Shown here: positions 18,855 to 28,097 of the stretch, one piece after another
How the letters are laid out: each line of letters begins with the position of its first letter
Numbering within the stretch: position 1 is the first letter of the stretch
Assembly (NCBI RefSeq): GCF_021864535.1
Contig: NZ_JAKJIC010000018.1
Location: 1 to 64,000, forward strand
Direction: 5' to 3'
Origin: Oryzibacter oryziterrae
Lineage (GTDB): Bacteria > Pseudomonadota > Alphaproteobacteria > Rhizobiales > Pleomorphomonadaceae
DNA: 64,000 nucleotides
Notes under the pieces: generated by a model
What the model saw: only the letters and a program-made list of their open reading frames with translations
Databases searched by the model: none
Told to the model about the DNA's origin: nothing
Position numbers and translations under genes: made by a program

Positions 18855-20006
18855 ATGTCCGCACTCAACTCCCATGCCACCGGCAACCCGGCCGATGCCT
18901 CGGTTGCTGTCCGCGACCTCCTGATCGCCTACGGCTCGCTGGTCGTGCTCGACAAGCTGTCGCTCGACATTCCCAAGGGCGAGTTCCTCGTCCTGCTCGG
19001 GCCGTCGGGCTGCGGCAAGTCCACGCTGCTCAACTCGATCGCCGGCCTGCTCGACATCACCGACGGCGAGATCTGGATCTCCGGCAAGAACGTGACCTGG
19101 GAAGAGCCCAAGGATCGCGGCATCGGCATGGTGTTCCAGTCCTATGCGCTTTATCCGCGCATGAGCGTCTACGACAACATGGCCTTCGGCCTGAAGATCG
19201 CCGGCCTGCCCAAGTCCGAGATCGAAGAGCGCGTCGGCCGTGCGGCCAAGATGCTGAAGCTCGAGCCGCTGCTCAAGCGCAAGCCGTCGGAGCTGTCGGG
19301 TGGCCAGCGCCAGCGCGTCGCCATCGGTCGTGCCCTGGTGCGCAATGTGGACGTCTTCCTGTTCGACGAACCGCTCAGCAACCTTGACGCCCAGCTGCGC
19401 TCGGAACTGCGTGTGGAAATCAAGAAGCTGCACCAGGACATCGGCAACACGATGATCTACGTGACCCATGACCAGATCGAGGCCATGACGCTGGCCGATC
19501 GCATCGCGGTCATGAAGGGCGGCATCATCCAGCAGCTCGACGATCCGCACACCATCTATAACCGCCCGAAGAACCTGTTCGTCGCCGGCTTCATCGGCTC
19601 GCCGGCCATGACCTTCCTCAACGGCAAGATCACCGCGCTGAATGGTGCGCCGGCCGTTGACGTGGGCGGCGGTGTTGTGGTGCCGCTCGGGCGCTATCAG
19701 TTCGAGGCCGGCTCCAGCGCACCGGCCGCCGGCACGGATGTGGTCCTTGGCGTGCGTCCCGAACATATCATCACCGGCAGCCCCGCCGATGGTACGGAAG
19801 ACGGTCGCCGCTTCTGGACCAAGGGTCAGGTGAAGATGCTCGAGCCCACGGGCGCGGACACCATCCTCTGGACCGAGGTCGGTGGGCAGAACCTCACGGT
19901 GCGTGTCGACAGCGATCACGAAGTGGCGCTCTACGCCCATTTCGACTTCGCCTTCGACCTCGACCGCGCTTCGCTGTTCGACAAGGCCAGCGGCGACCGC
20001 CTGTAA
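18855..20006 (+). CDS. Sugar ABC transporter ATP-binding protein (MalK/UgpC-like)
   Basis: This is a 383-residue ATPase of the MalK type. Walker A GPSGCGKST, signature LSGGQRQRVAIGRAL, Walker B VFLFDEPLSNLD and switch His YVTHDQIEAM are all intact. A C-terminal TOBE-type regulatory region follows (residues about 240-380). The ATG at 18855, with AAAGG upstream, is preferred to a TTG at 18846 that overlaps the permease stop. It energises the CUT1 transporter encoded just upstream. Confidence 0.94.
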   Translation: MSALNSHATGNPADASVAVRDLLIAYGSLVVLDKLSLDIPKGEFLVLLGPSGCGKSTLLNSIAGLLDITDGEIWISGKNVTWEEPKDRGIGMVFQSYALYPRMSVYDNMAFGLKIAGLPKSEIEERVGRAAKMLKLEPLLKRKPSELSGGQRQRVAIGRALVRNVDVFLFDEPLSNLDAQLRSELRVEIKKLHQDIGNTMIYVTHDQIEAMTLADRIAVMKGGIIQQLDDPHTIYNRPKNLFVAGFIGSPAMTFLNGKITALNGAPAVDVGGGVVVPLGRYQFEAGSSAPAAGTDVVLGVRPEHIITGSPADGTEDGRRFWTKGQVKMLEPTGADTILWTEVGGQNLTVRVDSDHEVALYAHFDFAFDLDRASLFDKASGDRL

Positions 20007-20288
20007 TTCAACTTCGGTCGCCGCGCAGGTGGTGCGGCGACCGCATTTTCGGCCAGGGACGATGGGGAGGAGCCTTCGTCCCGTTCGACCAGCATCTGAC
20101 AACGTTGGCATCGCCCCGCTGGACGGCTGGGAAAGTCCGGGCCCTGCGGGGCGCGGACAGCATGCCTCGGGATGGCCTGGTGGCATGGCCCCAAGCGGCG
20201 CGTTTGCAGGCAGGACAGCCGCTGTCGAGCCCCGCCCGGCGACAGGACAAGAACCGGTTTCACAGCCGGTCACTCAGGGAGGACCCAC

Positions 20289-21050
20289 ATGGCGCTCGAA
20301 CATCCCTTCTCGATGCAGCTCTTCTCGGCGCGCAACTTTCCGCCGCTGGCTGACCAGCTTCGGCTCATTCGCAGCCTTGGCTACACCAATGTGGAGCCCT
20401 TCGGCGGCCTCTATGGCGATCTCGACGCCTTGAGCGCCGGCCTCAAGGCCAACGACCTCACGGCCTGCAGCGGCCATTTCGGCATCGACATGCTGGAAAA
20501 TGATCTCGACGGCGCCGTGCGCGTCGCCGAGCGCCTCGGCATGAAACTCATTGTCTGCCCCTATCTGTTGCCGGACCGGCGCCCGGTCGATGGCGAGGGC
20601 TGGCGCCGCTTCGGCGACCGTCTGTCGGCGATCGCCGGCAAGGTGAAGGCGCGGGGCTTCCGCTTTGCCTGGCACAATCACGACTTCGAATTTCTCCCCC
20701 TCAAGGACGGTTCGCTGCCGATCCAGCATATCGTCGCCGACCCGGCCGTCGATCTTGAGCTCGACCTTGCCTGGGTGGTGCGCGCCGGCGTCAATCCGCT
20801 ACCCTGGCTCGAAGGCTATGCGGGCCGGATCGCCGCGGTGCATGTCAAGGACATCGCCCTGCCCGGCACGGCCGATGACGAAGACGGATGGGCCGACGTG
20901 GGCTTTGGCACGCTTGGCTGGTCCGATCTCTGGCCAGTGGCCGCGGCGTCCGGCGCCAACTACATGGTTGCCGAGCACGACAATCCCTCCGACTTTGCGC
21001 GCTTTGCCCGCCGGAGCCTTGCCTCAATGAAGTCGCTCGCCGGCGCCTGA
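20289..21050 (+). CDS. Sugar phosphate isomerase/epimerase (AP-endonuclease-2-like TIM barrel)
   Basis: This is a 253-residue xylose-isomerase-like TIM barrel. Metal-binding residues typical of the family are seen: HNHDFEF around residue 135, LDLAWV, HVKDI and VAEHDNP near the C-terminus. Proteins of this group act on keto or aldo sugars and inositol derivatives. A GGGAGGA lies eight bases before the chosen ATG; upstream in-frame sequence is non-conserved. It belongs to the sugar operon and is followed 43 bases later by a Gfo/Idh/MocA dehydrogenase. That pairing often processes the imported sugar by oxidation and epimerisation. The exact substrate is unknown. Confidence 0.88.
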   Translation: MALEHPFSMQLFSARNFPPLADQLRLIRSLGYTNVEPFGGLYGDLDALSAGLKANDLTACSGHFGIDMLENDLDGAVRVAERLGMKLIVCPYLLPDRRPVDGEGWRRFGDRLSAIAGKVKARGFRFAWHNHDFEFLPLKDGSLPIQHIVADPAVDLELDLAWVVRAGVNPLPWLEGYAGRIAAVHVKDIALPGTADDEDGWADVGFGTLGWSDLWPVAAASGANYMVAEHDNPSDFARFARRSLASMKSLAGA

Positions 21051-21093
21051 TCGGCGCGGCTCCCGGGTTCGAGAAGACCAAAGGAAGACGATC

Positions 21094-22227
21094 ATGGTCA
21101 TGCGTGTCGGCGTCATCGGCTGCGGCAACATTTCCGACATCTACCTGCGCAACGGCAGCTTCTTCCGTGACTATCGCGTCACCGCGGTTGCCGATCTGCG
21201 CCCCGAAGCCGCCAAGGCGCAGGGTGAGAAATACGGCGTCCCCGCCTATGGCGTCGACGAACTTCTCAAGCGCGACGACGTGGATACGGTGCTGAACCTC
21301 ACGGTTCCCGCCGCCCACGCCGAGGTTTGCCTCAAGGCCATCGAGGCGGGCAAGCATGTGCATACCGAAAAGCCGCTCGCCACGACGCTGGAGGACGGTC
21401 GGCGCATCGTCGCCGCTGCGCGGGCGAAGGGTGTCCGCGTCGGTGCGGCGCCCGACACGATCCTCGGCGCCGGCATCCAGCATGCCCGAGCGCTCATCGA
21501 TGCCGGCCGTGTCGGTTCGATCGTCACGGGCACAGCCACCGTGCTTGGCCGCGGCATGGAGCATTGGCATCCCAATCCGGAGTTCTTCTTCAAGCCCGGC
21601 GCCGGGCCGGTGCTCGACATGGGCCCCTATTACATCGCCGCGCTCGTCACCCTGCTTGGGCCTGTCAGGACGGTCAGTGCCACCGGCAAGATCGGCCGCG
21701 CGCAGCGGCTCGTCACAGCCGAGGGGCCGATGAAGGGCAAGACCATCGACGTGGAGGTTCTCACCACCGTCAACGGCCTCCTGTCCTTTGCGAACGGCGC
21801 CGAGGTGGTGTTCATGACCAGCTGGGATGTCTGGGCGCACGGCCAGCGTCCGATCGAGCTGCACGGTGTCAACGCGTCCTTGCGCGTGCCGGATCCCAAC
21901 TTCTTCGGCGGCACGATCGAGCTTGCCGAGGGCACCAATGTCTGGTCCGAGATTGCGACCACTGACGCCGTGTTCGGACGGATCAACTGGCCGCTCAAGC
22001 CGGCGGAGCAGAAGGTCGCCAACTATCGTGGCCTCGGTCTTGCCGACATGGGCGCAGCGATCCGCGAGGGGCGGCAACATCGCACCAACGGCGACTTTGC
22101 CCTGCATGTCCTTGCGGTGATGCTCGGCCTCATCGAATCGGCTGAGGCCCACCGCCCCGTCGGCATCTCGGAAAGCTGCGACAGTCCGGCCCCTCTGGGC
22201 GAGACGGAAGCGGCCAGCCTGATCTGA
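21094..22227 (+). CDS. Gfo/Idh/MocA family oxidoreductase
   Basis: This is a 377-residue NAD(P)-dependent dehydrogenase. The N-terminal Rossmann motif VGVIGCGNISDIYL is at residues 4-17. The family's catalytic EKP motif appears as HTEKPLATT near residue 92, and the conserved DMGPYYIAALVTLLG segment lies in the C-terminal half. Such enzymes oxidise or reduce sugars and cyclitols, often together with a TIM-barrel isomerase like the preceding gene. AAGGAAG precedes the ATG. It is the last gene of the sugar operon and is followed by a GC-rich hairpin. Confidence 0.9.
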   Translation: MVMRVGVIGCGNISDIYLRNGSFFRDYRVTAVADLRPEAAKAQGEKYGVPAYGVDELLKRDDVDTVLNLTVPAAHAEVCLKAIEAGKHVHTEKPLATTLEDGRRIVAAARAKGVRVGAAPDTILGAGIQHARALIDAGRVGSIVTGTATVLGRGMEHWHPNPEFFFKPGAGPVLDMGPYYIAALVTLLGPVRTVSATGKIGRAQRLVTAEGPMKGKTIDVEVLTTVNGLLSFANGAEVVFMTSWDVWAHGQRPIELHGVNASLRVPDPNFFGGTIELAEGTNVWSEIATTDAVFGRINWPLKPAEQKVANYRGLGLADMGAAIREGRQHRTNGDFALHVLAVMLGLIESAEAHRPVGISESCDSPAPLGETEAASLI

Positions 22228-22242
22228 ACCTTGCCGGATTTC

Positions 22243-22270
22243 ACCGGGGCGCAGCCTTTCGCGCCCCGGT
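22243..22270 (+). terminator. Hairpin ending the sugar operon
   Basis: A perfect ten-base stem (ACCGGGGCGC with GCGCCCCGGT) around an eight-base loop starts 16 bases past the stop. There is no T-tract after it, so it may act as a rho-dependent stop or RNA-stabilising hairpin. Confidence 0.5.
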
Positions 22271-22535
22271 CCATTGCATCACATTGGCAATCAATTCGCC
22301 TCGCAAATACAGATCCAAGCCATTTCAATAGCTTGCAGATTGTTCCGGACTCTGTTTGTCGGCTTTGGTCTGGTCGGCAGGGCTCGGCGGAGCCGAAAAA
22401 TCGCCCGAAAAGAAAAAATCCCTCAATGAAATCAATTCACTGAGCTTGCTATCGGAATCAGTTTCTTGAGATCTCACTGCAAGCGATTCAAATGACTCAA
22501 TAAAAATCCATTTCGGATTCAGTTTCTGAGCTCAA

Positions 22536-22883
22536 TCAGCGCGGCTTGAAAGACTTCAAACCGGCGCCTTGCAGACAAGCGCGAGGCTGTTCTTGCCGTT
22601 TGCCTTCGGAGTTCAGGCAACGGAAACCATAGAAACCATTTTCTTCTGTCATTTTCAACAGCTGTTTCATACCGTCGGCAGCAGGTGCGTCATCGCAAGA
22701 TTTCTCTAGCAAATATTTGCGATAAGCATTGCCAATCTTCCTGAGGTTTGGCCTCGATGTCCTCCTCCCCGGAGGCCACGATGCGTTCCAGGCAGCAGGT
22801 AAGACCCTGAAAAATTTATTCAAAGTCGCTGGTTTGCCCTTGACGGCATTCATGGCGGCGTTGCCAATCTCAGCCCAAGACAT
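22536..22883 (-). CDS. Hypothetical small protein, possibly decayed
   Basis: An open frame of 115 codons starts at an ATG at 22883, divergent from the ion-channel gene. I do not recognise it. The stretch is AT-rich compared with the surrounding genes. The C-terminal third (GMKQLLKMTEENGFYGFRCL and following Cys-containing residues) looks protein-like. The middle (PGRRTSRPNLR) looks out of frame, and another frame over 22695-22800 is also open and more protein-like. A frameshifted or degenerate gene is plausible. There is no ribosome-binding site of note. Confidence 0.3.
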   Translation of the reverse strand: MSWAEIGNAAMNAVKGKPATLNKFFRVLPAAWNASWPPGRRTSRPNLRKIGNAYRKYLLEKSCDDAPAADGMKQLLKMTEENGFYGFRCLNSEGKRQEQPRACLQGAGLKSFKPR

Positions 22884-22911
22884 GCTGTGATTTGAGTCAT
22901 CTGGGGTGAAA

Positions 22912-24810
22912 ATGTCCAAGCGGGTGCATTGGAAGCAGAAGCTTCGCTACGAGTTCGACAAGACCATGGCCGCCGGTCCGATTGCGTTGATCGGTTGGCT
23001 TGGTCTGATCTCGCTGATCATCATCGTTCTGGCCGGTATTGTTCTGGCGATCTCCGGGATTGCCCCTGAAGGCGGCTCTTCGCTCGGCTTCATCGAGGCG
23101 ACCTGGGAATCGCTGATGCGTGCGCTCGATTCCGGTACGCTCGGCGGCGACAACGGCTGGAGCTTCCGCGGCGTCATGCTGGTGGTCACGCTCGCCGGCA
23201 TCTTCGTCGTGTCGGCCCTCATCGGCGTGCTCAGCTCCGGCATGGAAGCCAAGATGGAGGAGCTGCGCAAGGGCCGCAGCCAAGTTCTCGAGAAGGACCA
23301 CACGATCATTCTCAACTGGTCGCCGTCCATCTTCGACGTCATCTCCGAACTGGTCATCGCCAACGAAAGCCGCAAGCGGCCGCGCATCGTGGTGATGGCC
23401 AACCGCGACAAGGTGGAGATGGAAGACGAGATCGCCGCCAAGGTGCCCGATACCAAGAACACGCGCATCATCTGCCGTTCGGGTGATCCGACCGATCTCT
23501 ATGATCTCTCCATCGTCAACCCGCAGACGTCGCGAGCCATCGTCGTCCTGTCGCCGGAAGGCGATGATCCGGACTCCCAGGCCATCAAGACGATCCTGGC
23601 TCTGGTCAACGATCCCTCCCGCCGGCCCGAACGCTACCAGATCGCCGCCGAGATCCGCGACGGCAAGAATGCCGAACTGGCGCAGGTGGTCGGCGGCGCC
23701 GAAGTGCAGGTGATCCTGGCTGACGATCTGATTGCGCGCATCATGGTGCAGTCCTGCCGCCAGTCGGGCCTCAGCGGCGTCTATTCCGAATTGCTCGACT
23801 TCGATGGCTGCGAGATCTACGCCGCCGAGCAAACGGCCCTCACGGGTCGCAGCTTCGGTGAGACGCTGTCCGCCTATGATAGCTGTGTGCCCATCGGACT
23901 GGTGAACGGGGCCGGCGCTGTTGAGCTCAATCCGCATCCTGAGCGCGTTCTGGTCAGCGGCGAAAAGCTGCTGATCATCGCCGAAGACGACGACAAGATC
24001 GAGATGAGCACGCCGGCGCCGGTCAATGCCGCCGCCATTCGCAACTATGGCGAAGAGCCGCGCCAGCCCGAGCGCACGCTGATGATCGGCTGGAACCGAC
24101 GTTCGCCGATGATCGCGGCGGAGCTGTCCCGCTATGTGGCGCCGGGCTCGCTGCTGACCATCGTCGCCGAGGTCCCCGACCTTGCCGGCAAGGTGGCTGG
24201 CATCAGCGTCTACGGCACCAACCTGGCCATCGAGTTCGCCGAGGCGGACACCACGCATCGCGCCTCGCTCGAAGGCTTCAACGTGCCAAGCTACGACCAT
24301 GTGCTCGTGCTCGGCTATACCGAGGAACTGCCGCCGCAGCCCGCCGACACGCGCACCCTCGTCACGCTCTTGCATCTCAGAAAGATCGCCGAGCAGGCGG
24401 GCCTGCATGTGTCCGTGGTCAGCGAGATGATCGACGTGCGCAATCGCGAGCTGGCCGAAGTGAGCCGGGCCGACGACTTCGTTGTCAGCAACAAGCTGGT
24501 CAGCTTGATGCTCGCCCAGGCGGCCGAGAATGAGTATATGTCGGCCATCTTCGGCAATCTGCTCGATGAGCAGGGCTCGGAGATCTATCTGCGTCCCGTG
24601 TCCGACTATGTGGCCATCGACCGTCCCGTCAGCTTTGCCACGCTCACCGAATCCGCGCGCCTGCGCGGAGAGGTCGCCCTCGGCTATCGCCGGCGCCGGG
24701 CGGATGAGGCGGACGACCGTGGCCTCGGCGGTGTGGTCATCAATCCGGCCAAGACCGAGCAGGTGATGTTCGCCGAAGAAGACAGGATCGTGGTGCTGGC
24801 GTCTTCGTGA
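22912..24810 (+). CDS. CASTOR/POLLUX-like ion channel with RCK/TrkA-N-type domains
   Basis: This is a 632-residue membrane protein. Two hydrophobic segments (residues about 25-50 and 88-113) flank a pore-like stretch. A long cytoplasmic part follows with two Rossmann-like nucleotide-binding units: HTIILNWSPSIFDVISEL near residue 128 and TLMIGWNRRSPMIAAEL near residue 387. This is the arrangement of CASTOR/POLLUX/DMI1-related channels, which conduct cations and are gated through the cytoplasmic ring. The selectivity segment is not the K+ channel TVGYG. The ATG at 22912, with GGGG upstream, is chosen over a GTG six bases earlier. It is monocistronic and ends at a good terminator. The ion carried cannot be told from sequence. 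Confidence 0.85.
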   Translation: MSKRVHWKQKLRYEFDKTMAAGPIALIGWLGLISLIIIVLAGIVLAISGIAPEGGSSLGFIEATWESLMRALDSGTLGGDNGWSFRGVMLVVTLAGIFVVSALIGVLSSGMEAKMEELRKGRSQVLEKDHTIILNWSPSIFDVISELVIANESRKRPRIVVMANRDKVEMEDEIAAKVPDTKNTRIICRSGDPTDLYDLSIVNPQTSRAIVVLSPEGDDPDSQAIKTILALVNDPSRRPERYQIAAEIRDGKNAELAQVVGGAEVQVILADDLIARIMVQSCRQSGLSGVYSELLDFDGCEIYAAEQTALTGRSFGETLSAYDSCVPIGLVNGAGAVELNPHPERVLVSGEKLLIIAEDDDKIEMSTPAPVNAAAIRNYGEEPRQPERTLMIGWNRRSPMIAAELSRYVAPGSLLTIVAEVPDLAGKVAGISVYGTNLAIEFAEADTTHRASLEGFNVPSYDHVLVLGYTEELPPQPADTRTLVTLLHLRKIAEQAGLHVSVVSEMIDVRNRELAEVSRADDFVVSNKLVSLMLAQAAENEYMSAIFGNLLDEQGSEIYLRPVSDYVAIDRPVSFATLTESARLRGEVALGYRRRRADEADDRGLGGVVINPAKTEQVMFAEEDRIVVLASS

Positions 24811-24857
24811 CGCCGGTGCCGGTCCTCCAGCACAGCCTGACTTTGACCGATCAAGTG

Positions 24858-24898
24858 AACCGCGATGCCCGTTCAACCGGCGTCGCGGTTTTCTTTTG
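24858..24898 (+). terminator. Rho-independent terminator of the channel gene
   Basis: A twelve-base stem with one G-U pair (AACCGCGATGCC with GGCGTCGCGGTT) is followed by TTCTTTT. It lies 48 bases past the stop codon. Confidence 0.8.
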
Positions 24899-25001
24899 CG
24901 GATGCTGCGGCAGATCGCGCCCACCCACGGCGGCGGCGCGGCACAAACGCCGAAAGACGCCCGAAGGCGTTTTTCGTGCTCGACATGGTGTCTTGAAGAA
25001 A

Positions 25002-25078
25002 TGGTCGGAGTGGCGTGATTCGAACACGCGACCCCCTGCTCCCGAAGCAGGTGCGCTACCAGGCTGCGCTACACTCCG
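25002..25078 (-). tRNA. tRNA-Pro (CGG anticodon)
   Basis: The reverse strand folds into a 77-base tRNA. The acceptor stem is CGGAGTG with CACTCCG, the D-loop contains GCCTGGTAGC, and the anticodon loop TTCGGGA (anticodon CGG) sits on a CCTGC stem. The T-arm contains GTTCGAATC and a CCA end is encoded. Confidence 0.96.
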
Positions 25079-25242
25079 TTCCGTCTGGTGGGGCGGTGTA
25101 TAACGTCCCGAACCCGGCTCCGCAAGCCCCGCAAAACACTTTTTCGAAGTGGGCTGGGGAAACTTGCCGATCAAAGCGAAGAACCCGCTGATTTCCGGCA
25201 CTTAGGCCAGAAATTTTCTTTTGCCTCTCCCGGTGACGCCGC

Positions 25243-26409
25243 TCAGGCGGCCTCGCCGATGCGGGCAGCGCGGATGCGCTCGACATATTCGTGCACGCGG
25301 TTCCGCCCGGCGTTCTTGGCGGCGTAGAGCGCCTGATCGGCTTCGCGGCAAAGATCGCTCAGGGCGTGATGCGGGCTGGTTGCCACGGCAAGGCCGATGC
25401 TGACCGTCACGCGCCGCTCGATCGTGTCCGAGGTATGCATCTGCGACTCGACCGCACCACGGATGGCCTCCGCGACCGACACGCCGCTGCCGGCGCGTTG
25501 CGGCAGATGCAGGGCGAACTCCTCGCCGCCATAGCGGGCGACGGTTGCCAGGGGCGACACGGTGCGACGGATGGTCTGCGCCACGGAGCGCAACACTTCA
25601 TCGCCGACGGCATGCCCCCAACGGTCGTTGAAGCTCTTGAAGTGATCGATGTCGAGCAGAAGGATCGCGTCGCCCGCACGAAGCGCCTGAGGTACGTGCT
25701 GGTCAAAGTAGCGGCGATTGCGAACGCCGGTCAGGCCGTCGGTGTTGGCGATCTCGACCAGTTGCACATGCTGGCGCTCGCCAATGAGCAGAACGATCAG
25801 CATGGACAGCAGGAACTTGCCCCCGATGAGCACGAACAGGCCGGAGGCCGGACTGATCAACTCGTGGTTTCCAAATACGAAGTCGTAGACAATGACCAGA
25901 CAGAGCAGGCTCAGCGCCAGCAGCACCGCGGAGAGAGGCACACGCACCTGGAGGGGCTCGCGCTTGCGGTCAAGATACACGGCCAGCCCCGACAGGCCCA
26001 GCGAGAAGCCGGCAACCAGGTTGAAGGTGATGGCCCGCTCGCTATCAAACTCGTGAAAATGGCTGATCAGACCCGCGACAAAGGTGACACCTGCGGGAAC
26101 GAAAATGTAGCTGGAGGGCATGATGCTGCGGCGACTGCTCAACCGAACCATCCCCAACCCGAACATGCTGTAGGCAAGGACACCGGCCACGACATTGATC
26201 AAACTGAAGAGGCTGTAGTGGAGGTGGTCAATCTCCGCATAACCGGCCAAGGTCGACCCCAGCGCGAGGATGAGGAAGGACGCTCCGATCTGACGGACAC
26301 CGTCAATTGGCCCCAGGACCGCGCGCAGATAGACGAGAACCAGAGCCCCGGCAATATAGGCGGTCTTCTGCAACAGCAGAACTGTGGTCAGGTTGAGTTC
26401 GGTGGTCAT
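25243..26409 (-). CDS. Membrane-bound diguanylate cyclase
   Basis: This is a 388-residue protein. About seven hydrophobic segments fill residues 10-215, followed by a GGDEF domain (residues about 220-375) with an intact active-site GGEEF (ARYGGEEFALH). It should make cyclic di-GMP from two GTP at the inner membrane in response to an unknown signal sensed by the membrane part. The RxxD inhibitory site usually found just before GGDEF is not present: the corresponding residues read SPLA. Product inhibition at that site is therefore unlikely. AAGGA lies ahead of the ATG. It is a single gene, convergent with the tRNA-side sequence. Confidence 0.93.
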   Translation of the reverse strand: MTTELNLTTVLLLQKTAYIAGALVLVYLRAVLGPIDGVRQIGASFLILALGSTLAGYAEIDHLHYSLFSLINVVAGVLAYSMFGLGMVRLSSRRSIMPSSYIFVPAGVTFVAGLISHFHEFDSERAITFNLVAGFSLGLSGLAVYLDRKREPLQVRVPLSAVLLALSLLCLVIVYDFVFGNHELISPASGLFVLIGGKFLLSMLIVLLIGERQHVQLVEIANTDGLTGVRNRRYFDQHVPQALRAGDAILLLDIDHFKSFNDRWGHAVGDEVLRSVAQTIRRTVSPLATVARYGGEEFALHLPQRAGSGVSVAEAIRGAVESQMHTSDTIERRVTVSIGLAVATSPHHALSDLCREADQALYAAKNAGRNRVHEYVERIRAARIGEAA

Positions 26410-26509
26410 GCGGTAGAGTCCTTGGTGGTACTCGACGCATTTAAATCCTCAGGACTGAATAAAGGACCAACGAATAGAATTTCACATAGTTAAAATTGAA
26501 TATAGCCGT

Positions 26510-26538
26510 GGGTGGGGCGCTTGTGCCGCACCCCACCC
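26510..26538 (-). terminator. Hairpin after the aldehyde dehydrogenase gene
   Basis: An eleven-base inverted repeat (GGGTGGGGTGC against GCGCCCCACCC, one G-U pair) lies just past the stop codon, without a T-tract. Confidence 0.45.
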
Positions 26539-26547
26539 TGCCAAGTC

Positions 26548-27972
26548 TCAGTTCCAGCCGACGACGCCCTTGATTTCCAGGAAGTCGTGGATGCCCCAGC
26601 CGGCATACTCGCGGCCGTTGCCGGACTGCTTGTAGCCACCGAAGGGGGCAAAGGTGTCCCAGTCGGGATAGTTCACATAGATCGACCCGGCCCGGATGCG
26701 GCGGGCAACAGCGCGCGCCTGTTCGATGTCGGTGCCCTGAATATAGCCCGCGAGACCATAGACCGTGTCGTTGGCGATGCGAACGGCGTCATCGATGTCC
26801 TTGTAGGACAGGATCGACAGGACCGGCCCGAAGATTTCCTCGCGGGCGACGGTCATGTCCGGCGTCACGTGGCCGAAGACGGTTGGACGGATGTAATAGC
26901 CGCGGTTGAGGCCTTCCGGCCGGCCGAGACCACCGGTCACCACCGTTGCGCCTTCCTTGATGCCCGTTTCGATCAGCCGCTGGATCTTGTCGAACTGCAG
27001 TTGGCTCACCACCGGGCCGAGGTTGGTGGCGTCGGAACGCGGATCACCGGTGACGAGCTTTTCGGCAGCGGCCTTGGCGATGGCCAGGGCTTCGTCATGG
27101 CGATCGGCCGGCACCAGCATGCGCGTCGGGGCGTCGCAAGACTGGCCGGTGTTGCCGAAGCAGGCGCGCACGCCCTTGGCGACGGCGCGGGCGAGATCGG
27201 CGTCCGGCAGGATGATGTTGGCGGACTTGCCGCCCAGTTCCTGTGCCACGCGCTTGACCGTGTCGGCGGCCGTCTTGGCGACGATGATGCCGGCGCGGGT
27301 CGAACCGGTGAAGGACACCATGTCCACGTCAGGATGACCGGACATCACCTGCCCCACATCCGGACCGGTGCCGTTGACCAGGTTGAACACGCCCTTCGGC
27401 GTGCCGGCGGCTTCCATCACCTCGGCGAAGATGATGCCCGAGATCGGCGCGATCTCGGAAGGCTTCAGCACCACGGTGCAGCCGGCGGCGATGGCCGGGG
27501 CGACCTTGCAGGTGATCTGGTTCAGCGGCCAGTTCCACGGCGTGATGAGGGCGCAGACGCCGATCGGTTCGCGCAGGATGCGCGTGGTGCCAAGCGGCTC
27601 CTCAAGATCCATCTTCTCGAAGTCGGCGATGGTCGCCTCGATATGCGCGCGACCGGCCCAGGCCTGGGAGTCCTTGGCGAAGGCCAGCGGAGCGCCCATC
27701 TCGTAGCTGACGGCCTCGGCGATATCGTCGAAGCGGTCATTGTAGGCGGCGAGGATGCGCTTGAGCAAGGCGAGGCGCTCGGCCTTCGGCGTCACCGAGA
27801 AACTCTCGAAGGCGCGCTTGGCGGCGGCGACCGCCAGGTTCACGTCGGCAGAAGTTCCAACGGAAATGCGGGTATAGGCTTCTTCCGTCGACGGATCGAT
27901 CACATCCAGCGTGGCCGGAGACACCGGGTCGACCCAGGCGCCGTCGATGAAGAATTTCAGATGGTTGGACAT
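26548..27972 (-). CDS. Aldehyde dehydrogenase family protein
   Basis: This is a 474-residue NAD(P)-dependent aldehyde dehydrogenase. Visible motifs are PWNWPLNQ, the cofactor Lys in VLKPSEIAP, FTGSTRAG, the catalytic Glu in QELGGKSANI and the nucleophilic Cys in GNTGQSCDAPTRM. FAPFGGYKQSGNGRE closes the family pattern. Located at the end of a polyamine uptake and oxidation locus, it may oxidise the aldehyde made by the FAD oxidase, as PuuC does. It is separated from potA by 169 bases with a large inverted repeat, so it may be separately transcribed. Substrate is inferred from context only. Confidence 0.9.
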   Translation of the reverse strand: MSNHLKFFIDGAWVDPVSPATLDVIDPSTEEAYTRISVGTSADVNLAVAAAKRAFESFSVTPKAERLALLKRILAAYNDRFDDIAEAVSYEMGAPLAFAKDSQAWAGRAHIEATIADFEKMDLEEPLGTTRILREPIGVCALITPWNWPLNQITCKVAPAIAAGCTVVLKPSEIAPISGIIFAEVMEAAGTPKGVFNLVNGTGPDVGQVMSGHPDVDMVSFTGSTRAGIIVAKTAADTVKRVAQELGGKSANIILPDADLARAVAKGVRACFGNTGQSCDAPTRMLVPADRHDEALAIAKAAAEKLVTGDPRSDATNLGPVVSQLQFDKIQRLIETGIKEGATVVTGGLGRPEGLNRGYYIRPTVFGHVTPDMTVAREEIFGPVLSILSYKDIDDAVRIANDTVYGLAGYIQGTDIEQARAVARRIRAGSIYVNYPDWDTFAPFGGYKQSGNGREYAGWGIHDFLEIKGVVGWN

Positions 27973-27993
27973 GATTCCCCTTGGATTTTGCTT

Positions 27994-28070
27994 CTAGTGG
28001 TTCGATTCCGACATTTGCATCCGCCCGATACGGCCCGCCGAGCAAATGTCGGAATCATGAGAACCACTAG
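27994..28070. repeat. Large inverted repeat with CTAG ends
   Basis: Left arm 27994-28018 begins CTAGTGGTTCGATTCCGACA and right arm 28042-28070 ends GAACCACTAG. The arms match over about 24 bases with a small bulge, around a 23-base centre. It resembles a mobile palindromic intergenic element (MITE- or REP-like) and can also form a long RNA hairpin between potA and the aldehyde dehydrogenase gene. Confidence 0.7.
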
Positions 28071-28097
28071 CAAGTATCTGTTTCTAGTGAAGCCTTT

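Noticed and set aside
22897-24924. 675-codon open frame opposite the ion-channel gene
   Set aside because: It is an antisense shadow; the composition is unnatural and the plus-strand product has clear domains.
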